Below the pieces are notes generated by a model. That model saw nothing but the letters and a program-made list of their open reading frames with translations. It was not told the origin of the DNA and did no database searches. The translations under genes and the position numbers were made by a program. From Solibacillus sp. FSL R5-0449 (lineage in GTDB: Bacteria > Bacillota > Bacilli > Bacillales_A > Planococcaceae): DNA of 64,000 nucleotides. Below, piece after piece: positions 50,605 to 60,291 of this stretch (positions are counted from its first letter, which is position 1; each line of letters opens with the position of its first letter). The stretch covers positions 1,588,001 through 1,652,000 of the forward strand of contig NZ_CP150239.1 in NCBI RefSeq assembly GCF_037975215.1, given 5' to 3'.

Positions 50605-51029
50605 GTCCCTAAATTATTCTAAAAGTTTATTTTACACGATATTACGGTAAATTGCTATTGATATAATAGTCCAAGCATTGGGAAATTGAAAAATATGCGG
50701 ATTTTTTTCCTATATATTCTAAACAAAAGCTGCAACACTTATAACAATAATACATATTATCCGACACTATATGTTATTTTTATTGAAATCACCTCTTCGC
50801 TCAAACCTCACAATAAAATATAGTCTTAACACTATTTAGCCAATAAAAAATCATTTTTGATACCTATTGGTCAAGCAAAAAATTCTATCTTAATTGCTGG
50901 TTTGGATAGATTTTGAATTTTCGCTTTCTTTTTCATTGAAGATTGCTTATGGTAATAATAGTTTGTTCAACAACAACTGATTATACATAATAATTTTTAA
51001 CAATAGTTTCAACAGGGAGAAGGAATCGT
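50605..51029. other. AT-rich gap without a recognised gene
   Basis: This 425-base gap separates the divergent GIY-YIG and DMT transporter genes. It is strongly AT-rich. A TATAAT-like box is visible near 50660, but no frame with a ribosome binding site, no terminator and no clear RNA structure. Confidence 0.5.
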
Positions 51030-51902
51030 ATGCAAAAATTTAAAGGTGAGCTGCTCATGCTCATCACCGCTGTTATGTGGGGAAGCGGGTTTGTCGGAAT
51101 GGCAAAAGGCCTTGAACATTGGACTGTATTTCAATTAATGGCCGGAAGATTTTTATTGGCTTCCATTATTTTAAGTTTCATTTTCTATAAAAAATTAAAG
51201 CTCATTTCCAGGGCAGTAATATGGAAAGGGGCAATTCTTGGAGCAATTTTATTTATCGCCTTTGCATTGCAGACAATGGGCTTGGAATATACAACAGCTT
51301 CTAAAAATGCATTCCTGACAGCGATCAATGTCATTATCGTGCCGATTATTGCTTATGTCATCTATAAAAGAAGAATTGACCGGTTCGAATTTATCGCAGC
51401 GGGTGTGGCCGTTGTCGGTATCGGCTTTTTATCATTACAGGATTCGCTGACGATTAATATTGGGGACTTCTTATCCATTCTTTGTGCGATCGGCTTTGCT
51501 TTCGATATTTTCTATACAAATGTATTTGTCAAAACGGAAGATGCTTTAGCGCTGACAATCGTTCAGTTTTATACAGCGACTGTCCTCAGTGTAGCAAGCG
51601 TCCTTATACTTGGGGAAGTACCGACGACGTATACTTCAGAAGGCTTGGGGATCATTGTTTACTTGGCGATATTTTGTACTGCTGTTGCATATGTATGTCA
51701 AAATATCGGGATGCAATATGCAAATCCGACGAAATCGGCCATTATTTTATCGACGGAATCATTGTTCGGTACGATTTTCTCAGTACTTCTTTTAAACGAA
51801 CTTCTGACAGGCCGAATGCTTGTTGGATGTGTCCTTATCTTCTTTGCCATTCTGTTTGCAGAAGTCAAACCGACCTTCAGACGAAAGAAGTCCTATGTTT
51901 AA
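51030..51902 (+). CDS. DMT superfamily (EamA) transporter
   Basis: A 290-residue membrane protein with ten helices made of two EamA repeats (first: LLMLITAVMWGSGFVGMAKG; second from about residue 148). GLEYTTASKNAFLTAINVII is the conserved end of repeat one, and NPTKSAIILSTESLFGTIFS of repeat two. Such carriers export amino acids or other metabolites; the cargo is unknown. ATG 51030 follows AGGGAGAAGG. A terminator overlaps the stop. Confidence 0.85.
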   Translation: MQKFKGELLMLITAVMWGSGFVGMAKGLEHWTVFQLMAGRFLLASIILSFIFYKKLKLISRAVIWKGAILGAILFIAFALQTMGLEYTTASKNAFLTAINVIIVPIIAYVIYKRRIDRFEFIAAGVAVVGIGFLSLQDSLTINIGDFLSILCAIGFAFDIFYTNVFVKTEDALALTIVQFYTATVLSVASVLILGEVPTTYTSEGLGIIVYLAIFCTAVAYVCQNIGMQYANPTKSAIILSTESLFGTIFSVLLLNELLTGRMLVGCVLIFFAILFAEVKPTFRRKKSYV

Positions 51903-51903
51903 C

Positions 51904-51945
51904 AAACAGCCATTTTAAGCGATTCGTTTAAAATGGCTGTTTTTG
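51904..51945 (+). terminator. Terminator of the EamA transporter gene
   Basis: AAACAGCCATTTTAA and TTAAAATGGCTGTTT pair around GCGATTCG and are followed by TTG and T runs. Confidence 0.85.
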
Positions 51946-52004
51946 TTTATTATTAGAGAAATACGGAAAAGGATAAGAGATGAAATAAGGGGAGGACTGG
52001 TTAG

Positions 52005-52739
52005 ATGTTACATTATACTCGAAATGGTTCAGGGGAAGTTATCGTATTAGTACACGGATTTTTAGGCAGTACAGCAATATTTGAAAAAATTATGGAGCCT
52101 TTAACAAAACAATTTGATGTCATTGCCATCGATTTGCCGGGCCACGGTAAAAGCGAAATGCCGGAAGGAGAATATACAGTTTATCGTTATGCCGAAGATA
52201 TTATCGATGTATTAGTAGCAGAAAAAGTTGAAAAGGCTTATTGGATTGGCCATTCGATGGGTGGCTATATTACATTGGCGGCAATCGAGAAACAATATTC
52301 TAATATCGAAAAGGCTGTCTTACTGTATTCATCCGACTCAGCGGATACACCGGAAGCAATCGATAAGAGAACAAAACAACAAGAAGAAATTCAGGAAAAT
52401 GGCACAGGGTCGTTCGTTGACGGAATTATTCATAATTTCCTGGCGCCTGATGCAAAAACAGATGATGTTCTGTTTGCAAAAGAAGTTGCCTATGAAGCGA
52501 AGGAAGAAGGGCTCGTTGCGGCACTCGGTGCAATGAAGTCACGTCCAAGCCAAAAAGACCTGGTCGATACATTACCGATTCCAATCCTTGTAATTGAAGG
52601 GGAACAGGACAAAGCGGTTACCCCGATTACAACATCCAATCCGAATGTAGAAAAAGTATCAACAAATACAGGTCATCTCGGAATGGTGGAAGATGCTCAA
52701 TCTGTAGCAAGAGAAATTATCCGTTTCCTGAACAATTAA
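52005..52739 (+). CDS. Alpha/beta hydrolase
   Basis: A 244-residue alpha/beta hydrolase. HGFLG (17-21) is the oxyanion loop, S84 in GHSMGG the nucleophile, D in EGEQDKAV (about 204) and H in TGHLG (about 221) complete the triad. The length and LPGHGKSE region resemble MenH-like enzymes, but with no men genes nearby the substrate is left open. ATG 52005 lies after GGGGAGGA. A perfect terminator follows, shared with the TetR gene opposite. Confidence 0.8.
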   Translation: MLHYTRNGSGEVIVLVHGFLGSTAIFEKIMEPLTKQFDVIAIDLPGHGKSEMPEGEYTVYRYAEDIIDVLVAEKVEKAYWIGHSMGGYITLAAIEKQYSNIEKAVLLYSSDSADTPEAIDKRTKQQEEIQENGTGSFVDGIIHNFLAPDAKTDDVLFAKEVAYEAKEEGLVAALGAMKSRPSQKDLVDTLPIPILVIEGEQDKAVTPITTSNPNVEKVSTNTGHLGMVEDAQSVAREIIRFLNN

Positions 52740-52743
52740 AACT

Positions 52744-52783
52744 AAAACGAGAGGGATCCATGTTTTTGGGTCCCTCTCGTTTT
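52744..52783. terminator. Bidirectional terminator between convergent genes
   Basis: AAAACGAGAGGGA and TCCCTCTCGTTTT form a 13-bp perfect stem with A and T runs at the outer ends; it touches the last bases of the TetR gene. Confidence 0.85.
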
Positions 52784-53603
52784 AACTGTATTGCTTTTTC
52801 AAATATAATGTAATCCAATTAAAACATTCGTTTTTCTCTAAATTACCAACAAGCCCAATAATAATCGCATTTCTTGGATTTTCGCTTTTCAGTTCTTCTA
52901 TTAATAACTGAATGGATTCGAGTTCTAATTTGTTTGATGTTTGTTGTTGAAGTGATAATAAATCTTCCATTAAATCGTCACTCGAATAATTTTCTAGTCG
53001 TTTATAAAAGTGAGATGGATGTTCAAGCAGTGCGATTTTGCTTTTCGTCGCAAGTAAAGTCGTCTTCTCAACAAGCGAGTCCGCAAATTTCCCCGAATCG
53101 AATGGCTGGCATGAATCGAAAATATACTGCATATATGATTGGACCATCCCATTAATAATCACGACTAAATCATACTGTCTTCCCTCGATTTGATCGCCAA
53201 ATACTTCGAATAACAGCTTTTCCAAATTTTTATTGGAGAGCTCTACGTAATAATGAATCCGTTCAATTAATGCTTTATTGATGGCAGAAACATTCTCCTT
53301 CATTAAAATATCCGCAAAACCCGCATATTGTGATAACACTTTCATCGTCTGAACAAAGTAGGTATGGAGCTTATCTGAAGGCGTTTGTGCTTCACTGACT
53401 GCTTGGTCAACTTCACGAATTATATTGTTCATAAAATGTTCAATAATAGAAAAAACGAGCTCATCTTTTGATTTAAACGATAAATAAAAGGCGCCCTTAG
53501 AAATCCCGCAATGGTCAGTGATTTGCTGTACTGACGTAGCTTCAATCCCTTTTTCGGCAAATAAATGAAGTGCAGAATCGATGATCAATTGTTTTCTTGT
53601 CAT
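52782..53603 (-). CDS. TetR family regulator of the RND pump (YerO-like)
   Basis: A 273-residue TetR protein, longer than usual. The N-terminal helix-turn-helix is MTRKQLIIDSALHLFAEKGI, then SVQQITDHCGISKGAFYLSF; the remainder is helical. It is divergent from the SwrC-type RND gene, just as yerO and yerP (swrC) are in B. subtilis, so it probably represses the pump. A TGAC-N6-GTCA dyad lies between the two start codons. ATG 53603 follows AAAGGAGC. Confidence 0.85.
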   Translation of the reverse strand: MTRKQLIIDSALHLFAEKGIEATSVQQITDHCGISKGAFYLSFKSKDELVFSIIEHFMNNIIREVDQAVSEAQTPSDKLHTYFVQTMKVLSQYAGFADILMKENVSAINKALIERIHYYVELSNKNLEKLLFEVFGDQIEGRQYDLVVIINGMVQSYMQYIFDSCQPFDSGKFADSLVEKTTLLATKSKIALLEHPSHFYKRLENYSSDDLMEDLLSLQQQTSNKLELESIQLLIEELKSENPRNAIIIGLVGNLEKNECFNWITLYLKKQYS

Positions 53604-53625
53604 AATAATTTCAAGCTCCTTTCAA

Positions 53626-53654
53626 TTGACACGTGACCGACTAGTCATTATTAT
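53626..53654 (+). promoter_or_regulatory. swrC promoter with operator in the spacer
   Basis: TTGACA (53626-53631), a 17-base spacer and TATTAT (53649-53654). The dyad TGAC-CGACTA-GTCA (53634-53647) fills the spacer, an ideal site for repression by the divergent TetR protein. Confidence 0.6.
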
Positions 53655-53696
53655 AGAATGGTGGTTACATATAGTCAAGAAAGGTAAGGTGGAACC

Positions 53697-56600
53697 GTGA
53701 AAGGCTTAGTTAATTTCGTATTGAAAAATAAGCTTGCCGTATGGTTACTAACAATCATAATCGTGTTTTCCGGTATTTATTCATCCACACGTATGAAAAT
53801 GGAATCGATTCCAGATATTTCGATCCCGTTCTTAATCGTTATGGGTGTTTATCCTGGTGCAACACCAGAGCAAGTAATGGATGATCTTTCAATTCCTTAT
53901 GAAAAGGCAGTTGAAAGTTTGGAAGATGTAAAGGCTGTATATTCTACATCTTCATCAAATGTTTCACAAGTTCAAGTGGAATATGAATATGGCGTGGATA
54001 TGGATGAAAAGAAACGCCAGTTAGAAGCTGCTTTAGATAATATTGAGCTTCCAGAAGGTGCACAAGAGCCTTCTATTATGGCAATCAGCATGAACATGAT
54101 GCCTGTTATAGCATTATCAGTAAGTAGTTCGGAAGAAGAAATTGTTGAACTGACGTCAACAGTAGAGAAAACGATTCTGCCGAAACTAAACAAAATTGAC
54201 GGTGTTGCATCTGCGACAGTTACAGGTCAACATCTTGAAGAAGTAGCCTTCACATATGATGAAGAAAAGATGGCACAACTTGGTTTAACGGAAGACTCTG
54301 TTAAGCAGATGATTCAGGCTAGTGACCTTGCAGTCTCGTTAGGATTATACGAGTTTGAAGAGGGCGAGCAGGCTGTTGCAGTTGACGGCAAGTTCAAAAC
54401 AGTAGAACAGTTGAAAGAAATGCTGATCCCTGTTACACCTTCTGAAACAAACCCGGTTCCTTTCGTGAAACTAGGGGATATTGCTGAAATCGAAAAAGTA
54501 GGTAAAGTGCAATCCGTATCTCGAACGAATGGTAAAGATGCGATTGCAATTCAAATCGTAAAAGGTCAGGATGCCAATACGGTTACTGTAGCAAATGCAG
54601 TAAAAGATTTAATCGAAGAAGAGCAGGAAGCCATTTCTGGTCTTAAAATCGATATTTCTTTAGACCAAGGGAAACCAATTGAAGATTCTGTCTTTACAAT
54701 GGTTGAAAAAGCGGTATTTGGTGGTTTAATCGCAGTATTGATTATCCTGTTATTCCTGCGTGACTTTAAATCAACAATCATCTCAATCATTTCAATTCCG
54801 GTGTCAGTATTCATGGCATTAATGGCATTGCACTGGATGGATATTACGCTGAATATTATGACGCTTGGAGCGATTACTGTTGCGATCGGACGGGTAATTG
54901 ATGACTCGATTGTAGTTGTAGAAAATATTTATCGTCGTATGCACTTGAAAGAAGAGAAATTGCAAGGCCGTGCGTTAATTCGTGAAGCAACAATTGAAAT
55001 GTTCAAGCCGATCATGTCTTCAACATTAGTAACAATTGCGGTATTCGCACCACTTGTATTTGTAGGCGGTATGGTAGGGGAATTATTCGTACCATTCGCA
55101 TTAACAATGTCATTTGCATTAATCGCTTCTTTAATCGTCGCGGTTACAATCGTACCAGCACTTTCACATACATTATTCCGTAAGAAAATTTACGGTGAAA
55201 AATCTGAAAGTCAGCATAAAGAAGTTGGTAAGCTTGCATTAGCATACCGTAATTTCCTGGAGAAATCTTTAAACCATAAATGGATTTCATCAATTGTTGC
55301 GATTGTTCTATTAGTCGGTTCACTAGCGTTAACACCATTAATCGGCTTTAGTTTCATGGGCTCTCAAGAAGAGAAGGTAATGTATCTAACATACACACCA
55401 GGTACTGGCGAATTGATGGATGAAACACTTGAAAACATTGAAGAAGTAGAACAGGAATTACTGAAACGTAAAGATATCGATGTTTTACAATTATCAGTGA
55501 ACACGGAAACTTCTACTGATGCTGCTGCAATGATGACTGGCGGCGGTGCAGGCGGCGGTTTAATCTATGCCATTTTCGATCCGGACATGGATGATTTCCC
55601 GAAAGCGAAAAAAGAAGTAGAAGACTATATCTTTAACGTTGGCCAATCAGGCGAATGGAAAACACAGGACTTCGCGATGGGTATGTCATCGAATGAAGTC
55701 AGCTATACACTATACAGTGAAGATCTGGATATGTTAAATGAAGCAGTCGCTCAAGTAGAAGATGTTCTAGTGGACATTAAAGGACTTGATGAAGTTGAAT
55801 CAAATGCTTCTGCACCATATGTAGAAAATGTAATTAAAGTAGATCAGGAAAATGTATTACAATACGGTCTGACTACTGCCCAAATTTTAATGGCTTTACA
55901 AACAAATACAGCAAAAGAAGTACTGACAACTGTTGAAAGTGACGGCGCTGATATTAATGTTGTTGTACAACGTGAAGCAAAATCTGCAGCAGCGGATATT
56001 GATGAATTACTGGAAACGCCGATTCAAACGGCAACTGGTCAGACAATGACAATTGGTGATATTGTTGAACTTGAAGAAGGCACAACTTTAAATTCATTAT
56101 CTCGTCAAAAAGGTGAATACTTTGCGACAGTATCTGCAACGATTACAGATAAAGATATTTCAAAAGCAACATCTGCAGCAGATGAAAAAATTGCTGATTT
56201 AGATTTACCGAAAGGCGTTACAACTGGTGTAGGTGGTGTTGCAGCAGATATGGCTGAAACATTTACTCAACTAGGTGTTGCGATGATTGCAGCTATTGCA
56301 ATTGTATACTTCATCTTAGTAGTAACATTCGGTGAAGGTTTAGCACCATTTGCGATTCTATTCTCATTACCATTTACTGTAATCGGTTCATGGATTGGAC
56401 TATTCGCAACAGGTCTTACAATTTCCGTTTCAGTTATGATGGGATTACTGATGTTAATCGGTATTGTAGTAACAAACGCAATCGTACTTGTTGACCGCAT
56501 TATCCGTATGGAACATGATGGTATGAACATGCGTGAAGCAATACTGGAAGCCGGAGCTACTCGTTTACGTCCGATCTTAATGACGGCGATCGCAACAATT

Positions 56601-56783
56601 GGTGCTATGTTACCAATGGCATTCGGTGGAGCTGGCGGCGGTCTGATTTCACAAGACTTAGCTGTAACAGTAATTGGTGGTTTACTATCATCTACTTTAT
56701 TAACATTAATCATCGTACCGATTGTTTATGAAGTATTATCAAAAATGCTTAAGAAAAATCGTAAAGATGTAAAAGACAATTAA
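53697..56783 (+). CDS. swrC: RND efflux transporter, SwrC (YerP) type
   Basis: A 1028-residue RND permease of the AcrB fold with 12 helices and two large outer loops. Typical parts are MESIPDISIPFLIVMGVYPG near the N-terminus, GATPEQVMDDLSIPYEKAVE, VAIGRVIDDSIVVVENIYRR (helix 4 with its acidic pair, about residue 400), and IGIVVTNAIVLVDRIIRMEH. The Gram-positive homologue SwrC exports surfactin and is needed for swarming. No membrane fusion protein or outer channel is present, as expected. GTG 53697 follows AAGGTGGA. Confidence 0.88.
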   Translation: MKGLVNFVLKNKLAVWLLTIIIVFSGIYSSTRMKMESIPDISIPFLIVMGVYPGATPEQVMDDLSIPYEKAVESLEDVKAVYSTSSSNVSQVQVEYEYGVDMDEKKRQLEAALDNIELPEGAQEPSIMAISMNMMPVIALSVSSSEEEIVELTSTVEKTILPKLNKIDGVASATVTGQHLEEVAFTYDEEKMAQLGLTEDSVKQMIQASDLAVSLGLYEFEEGEQAVAVDGKFKTVEQLKEMLIPVTPSETNPVPFVKLGDIAEIEKVGKVQSVSRTNGKDAIAIQIVKGQDANTVTVANAVKDLIEEEQEAISGLKIDISLDQGKPIEDSVFTMVEKAVFGGLIAVLIILLFLRDFKSTIISIISIPVSVFMALMALHWMDITLNIMTLGAITVAIGRVIDDSIVVVENIYRRMHLKEEKLQGRALIREATIEMFKPIMSSTLVTIAVFAPLVFVGGMVGELFVPFALTMSFALIASLIVAVTIVPALSHTLFRKKIYGEKSESQHKEVGKLALAYRNFLEKSLNHKWISSIVAIVLLVGSLALTPLIGFSFMGSQEEKVMYLTYTPGTGELMDETLENIEEVEQELLKRKDIDVLQLSVNTETSTDAAAMMTGGGAGGGLIYAIFDPDMDDFPKAKKEVEDYIFNVGQSGEWKTQDFAMGMSSNEVSYTLYSEDLDMLNEAVAQVEDVLVDIKGLDEVESNASAPYVENVIKVDQENVLQYGLTTAQILMALQTNTAKEVLTTVESDGADINVVVQREAKSAAADIDELLETPIQTATGQTMTIGDIVELEEGTTLNSLSRQKGEYFATVSATITDKDISKATSAADEKIADLDLPKGVTTGVGGVAADMAETFTQLGVAMIAAIAIVYFILVVTFGEGLAPFAILFSLPFTVIGSWIGLFATGLTISVSVMMGLLMLIGIVVTNAIVLVDRIIRMEHDGMNMREAILEAGATRLRPILMTAIATIGAMLPMAFGGAGGGLISQDLAVTVIGGLLSSTLLTLIIVPIVYEVLSKMLKKNRKDVKDN

Positions 56784-56787
56784 TCCA

Positions 56788-56826
56788 AGCAGCCTGTAAG
56801 AATTCATTTCTTGCAGGCTGTTTTTT
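56788..56826 (+). terminator. Terminator of swrC
   Basis: AGCAGCCTGTAAGAA and TTCTTGCAGGCTG pair (one G-T pair) around TTCAT, followed by TTTTTT. Confidence 0.8.
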
Positions 56827-56883
56827 AATGTAAAGTAATGGGTATAGAAGAAAAGTTTTAATCTACATAAAAGGAGGCTTGAG

Positions 56884-58062
56884 ATGAAGAAGTTATTTTT
56901 GTTAGGTCTGGTTGTAGCAGCAATGTTCAGTTTAAATGGGATTTCTGCCGCAGCGGCTTCAGACACAGTCAGTCTTGGTAAATATCCTGTGCAAGTAGTT
57001 GCAAAGAAGAATACAGAACTGAAAGATGAACAGGGAAATGTCATCAAAACTGTAGCTAAAGGGGACAAGCTATTACTGCAGGCGATAAAAGGGAAGGCCG
57101 GAGTGACCCGATATTCTTCCAAATCAGCTTTCATCCCTTTAACCGATGTGCATTATATCGAGTTGGTCGATGGCGCGAAAACAATTACCTATGATGAAGT
57201 CGCAGCAAAGCTAAAGCTAGTATCCTCTATATATCCGTCATTGACGAAATTGCAGGAAATTGGAAAATCGGTTGAGGGAAAGCCATTATATGCATTAAAA
57301 GTTGGAGCGGGTAAAAAGGAAGTATTAATGGATGCGTCTTTCCACGGACGTGAACATATGACGACAAATGTATTGATGGAAATGATTGATACGTATGTTA
57401 AGGCATATGTAAACGGGACGAAAATCGAAAAATATGATGTGAAGAAAATATTAAGTGAAGTAAGCATCGTCTTTGTGCCGATGGTGAATCCGGATGGGGT
57501 AACGCTTGCCCAAGGCGGTAAAGTAAAAACATCGATGACAAAACTGAAGGCGATGAACAACAACAGTGCTAATTTCAATCGCTGGAAAGCCAACATTAAC
57601 GGAGTCGATTTGAATCGTCAATTTAATGTGAACTGGCATCTAATTAAAACGACAAAGCCTTCATTCAAGACATATAAAGGAAAAGCGCCGAATACAGAAC
57701 CGGAAGCGCTCGCAATCAAACGACTGATTGATCGCGGCAATCATTTGGCATATGTTTCCTATCATTCTTCCGGTCAGATTATTTACTGGAGCCAAACGAA
57801 AACAAAATTCAGCCGAACGAAAAAGTTGGTAAAAGGGGTATCGAACATCACCGGTTATAAGTTGATGCCTGTAACGAAAAAGAATGAACCGATTGCGGCA
57901 TCTGAAGATTACTTTACAAAAGTAAAAGACCGCCCTGCGATGACGGTCGAAATCGCTCCATTTGCCGGGGAAGCATCCGTTCCGTTGAAACGTTGGAACA
58001 CCGTTTGGAAGCAGAATAAAACCGTCGGACTGTATGTAGCCAATGAAGCGCGGAATTGGTGA
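56884..58062 (+). CDS. Secreted M14 zinc carboxypeptidase
   Basis: A 392-residue exported peptidase. A signal peptide (residues 1-25, MKKLFLLGLVVAAMFSLNGI...AAAA) and an SH3-like stretch (about 30-95) precede the M14 domain. Zinc ligands are H154 and E157 (SFHGREH) and the later histidine in SYHSSGQ (about 297); the catalytic glutamate is in MTVEIAPFAG (about 358). NPDGVTLAQGG and DLNRQFNVNW are typical of the gamma-D-glutamyl-meso-DAP peptidase branch, so it may trim cell-wall peptides. ATG 56884 follows AAAGGAGG. Confidence 0.85.
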   Translation: MKKLFLLGLVVAAMFSLNGISAAAASDTVSLGKYPVQVVAKKNTELKDEQGNVIKTVAKGDKLLLQAIKGKAGVTRYSSKSAFIPLTDVHYIELVDGAKTITYDEVAAKLKLVSSIYPSLTKLQEIGKSVEGKPLYALKVGAGKKEVLMDASFHGREHMTTNVLMEMIDTYVKAYVNGTKIEKYDVKKILSEVSIVFVPMVNPDGVTLAQGGKVKTSMTKLKAMNNNSANFNRWKANINGVDLNRQFNVNWHLIKTTKPSFKTYKGKAPNTEPEALAIKRLIDRGNHLAYVSYHSSGQIIYWSQTKTKFSRTKKLVKGVSNITGYKLMPVTKKNEPIAASEDYFTKVKDRPAMTVEIAPFAGEASVPLKRWNTVWKQNKTVGLYVANEARNW

Positions 58063-58063
58063 A

Positions 58064-58103
58064 AAAGCTGGTGAACCCCAATTGCGGGGGTTCACCAGTT
58101 TTA
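58064..58103 (+). terminator. Terminator of the M14 peptidase gene
   Basis: AGCTGGTGAACCCC and GGGGGTTCACCAGTT pair around CAATTG and are followed by TTTTAG. Confidence 0.75.
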
Positions 58104-58152
58104 GATTTATGACGAGCTTGTTTCGGTGTCACTAGTTCCTTAAGAATGACTC

Positions 58153-58240
58153 ATATGAGAGGTGTTCATCGTAAATGGGCATATGTAATTGACAATTATC
58201 ATAAAACATAATATGTTAATATATGAGTATATGTTCATAT
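58153..58240. promoter_or_regulatory. Promoter of czcD flanked by two ArsR-type operators
   Basis: ATATGA-N8-TCATAT (58221-58240) is a CzrA/SmtB-like dyad just after the -10. A related site, ATATGAGAGGTGTTCAT (58153-58169), lies about 70 bases upstream. Between them is TTGACA (58189-58194), a 17-base spacer and TATGTT (58212-58217). Confidence 0.6.
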
Positions 58241-58266
58241 ATAAAAGATAAATGGGGGCGTTTTAA

Positions 58267-59217
58267 ATGGGAGAGCACCATCAGCACCATCATTCACACA
58301 GTACGAACAAGAAAGTTCTTTTTATATCCTTTTTAATTATTACCGGATTTATGATTGTCGAAGCGGTCGGTGGGGTGCTGACGAACAGTCTTGCGCTATT
58401 GTCTGACGCAGGCCATATGTTAAGCGACGCCGTTTCACTTGGAATTGCATTAATGGCCATCATTTTTGCACAAAAAGTCGCAAATGCCAGTAAAACTTTC
58501 GGCTATAAACGGATTGAAATATTAGCGGCTACTTTAAATGGACTGACGTTAATCATTATCGCCCTGTTCATTTTTTACGAAGCAATTGGACGTTTCATGA
58601 ATCCTCCTGAAGTTGCTTCAACCGGAATGCTCATCATCAGCAGTATCGGATTGGCGGTAAATATTTTAGTTGCTTGGATTATGATGCGCGGTGCAGATAC
58701 GAAAGATAATTTAAATATGAGAGGCGCATACTTGCATGTGATCAGCGATATGATCGGTTCAATCGGTGCCATTATTGCGGCTTTACTGATCCTGTTCTTT
58801 GACTGGGGATGGGCGGATCCATTGGCCAGCGTTTTTGTAGCCGCACTGGTGTTACGAAGCGGCTATCATTTAACGAAAGCGTCATTGCATATCTTAATGG
58901 AAGGGACACCTCAGGATGTAAAAGTCGATGAAATCATTCAAACAATTGAAAAATATGATGACATCAAAGCGCTACATGATCTGCATGTCTGGACAATTAC
59001 GAGCGGATTAAATGCACTGTCTTGCCACATCGTTGTAAATGATGACCTGACGATTAAAGAAAGTGAGAAACTTTTAGATAAAGTCGAACATGATTTGCTT
59101 CATCAAAATATTCATCATGTTACGATTCAAGTAGAGACTCATTCGCATCAGCATGATCATTCGGTCTATTGTACAGCAAAGCAAGATGTAAGCCATCAAC
59201 ATCATCACCACCATTAA
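58267..59217 (+). CDS. czcD: Cation diffusion facilitator (CzcD-type zinc/cadmium efflux)
   Basis: A 316-residue CDF transporter with six helices and a C-terminal cytoplasmic domain. The metal-site residues lie in LALLSDAGHMLSDAVSLGIA (helix 2, D-x3-D) and YLHVISDMIGSIGAI (helix 5, H-x3-D). Histidine-rich ends (MGEHHQHHHSHS and HQHHHHH) probably collect zinc. It exchanges Zn, Cd or Co for protons. ATG 58267 follows GGGGGC. The ArsR regulator follows 30 bases on, and two candidate operators lie upstream, so expression should rise with metal. Confidence 0.92.
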   Translation: MGEHHQHHHSHSTNKKVLFISFLIITGFMIVEAVGGVLTNSLALLSDAGHMLSDAVSLGIALMAIIFAQKVANASKTFGYKRIEILAATLNGLTLIIIALFIFYEAIGRFMNPPEVASTGMLIISSIGLAVNILVAWIMMRGADTKDNLNMRGAYLHVISDMIGSIGAIIAALLILFFDWGWADPLASVFVAALVLRSGYHLTKASLHILMEGTPQDVKVDEIIQTIEKYDDIKALHDLHVWTITSGLNALSCHIVVNDDLTIKESEKLLDKVEHDLLHQNIHHVTIQVETHSHQHDHSVYCTAKQDVSHQHHHHH

Positions 59218-59247
59218 TCAAATAAGCCTGGCGTAGAGGAGAAAAGA

Positions 59248-59571
59248 GTGTTTAATCGTATGACAATGGAAAAAAGAACCCAACATGAATTGGATGAAGA
59301 AACATTGTTTGTCGTTTCGCAAACGTTCAAGGCGTTAAGCGATCCGACACGAATTCGTATTTTAAACATGTTATGCTGTGAAGAACATTCGGTAAATGAC
59401 ATTGCGGAAAAGCTTGATTTGAATCAGTCGGCGGTTTCCCACCAATTGCGTTTTTTAAAGAACTTGCGATTAGTAAAGTTCAGGAGAGAAGGAACGACAC
59501 TATACTATACAAGCGCAGACGACCATGTGATCAACTTGCTCCATCAGGCAATTGATCATGCCCATCATTAA
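59248..59571 (+). CDS. czrA: ArsR/SmtB family metal sensor (CzrA-like)
   Basis: A 107-residue winged-helix repressor. [20 protein letters not shown] and [20 protein letters not shown] form the DNA-binding part. The last helix, [17 protein letters not shown], has the D-x-H...H-x2-H arrangement of the alpha-5 zinc site of CzrA/SmtB. It lacks the alpha-3 cysteine box. It should bind the dyads before czcD and let go when zinc binds. GTG 59248 lies seven bases after GGAG. Confidence 0.88.
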   Translation: MFNRMTMEKRTQHELDEETLFVVSQTFKALSDPTRIRILNMLCCEEHSVNDIAEKLDLNQSAVSHQLRFLKNLRLVKFRREGTTLYYTSADDHVINLLHQAIDHAHH

Positions 59572-59585
59572 TAAAAATAATTAAT

Positions 59586-59627
59586 AACACGTGAAAGTTT
59601 GTATGCCGAACTTTTACGTGTTTTTTC
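59586..59627 (+). terminator. Terminator of czcD-czrA
   Basis: ACACGTGAAAGTT pairs with AACTTTTACGTGT (one G-T pair) and is followed by TTTTTC. Confidence 0.75.
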
Positions 59628-59742
59628 ATTGGTTTCGCCATTTCATTTGTTTGGGTATATCTATAAACGGAAGTAGCAAAATAAAATCATTGTCCATGGA
59701 AGCTTATCGAATAATTCTAAAATACTGGAGGGATTTTACTAT

Positions 59743-60282
59743 ATGAAAGTTGTCGCAATTGTAGGAAGTATCCGCAAAGAATCATACAATCTAAAAATCG
59801 CAAAATATATTCAAGGACGTTATGCAGATAAATTTGATTTGGAAATTCTGGATTTGACTCCTCTGCCAATGTACAACCAGGACATTGAAATGGAAGCTCC
59901 TGAAGCTATCCATAACTTTAAGGCAAAAGTAAAAGCAGCAGATGCAGTCCTTTGGATTACTCCTGAATATAACTCTACAATACCCGGCGTTTTAGGAAAT
60001 GCGATCGACTGGCTAAGTCGTGTGGACAAGGTAATGAACGGCAAGCCGTCGATCATAATGGGTTCATCAATGGGGATGTTAGGTTCTGTTAAAGCGCAAA
60101 TGCATTTACGTGATATTTTATTTGCAGTCGGCTTAAATTCACCGGTATTACCTGGTAATGAAGTGTATATTGGAGCAGTCCATGAAAAAATCGATGCGCA
60201 AGGGCAGCTGACAGACGAAGCAACTATCGCATTTTTAGATGGTGTTATCGCAAACTTCATGGAATGGATGAAACAGTTTTAA
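59743..60282 (+). CDS. NADPH-dependent FMN reductase
   Basis: A 179-residue flavodoxin-like reductase. GSIRKESYN (8-16) binds the FMN phosphate and TPEYNSTIPGVLGNAIDWLS holds the isoalloxazine ring. It belongs to the azoreductase/chromate reductase-type family and reduces FMN, quinones or azo compounds with NADPH. ATG 59743 follows GGAGGGA. It is monocistronic with a terminator right after it. Physiological substrate unknown. Confidence 0.85.
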   Translation: MKVVAIVGSIRKESYNLKIAKYIQGRYADKFDLEILDLTPLPMYNQDIEMEAPEAIHNFKAKVKAADAVLWITPEYNSTIPGVLGNAIDWLSRVDKVMNGKPSIIMGSSMGMLGSVKAQMHLRDILFAVGLNSPVLPGNEVYIGAVHEKIDAQGQLTDEATIAFLDGVIANFMEWMKQF

Positions 60283-60291
60283 TATTGTGTG

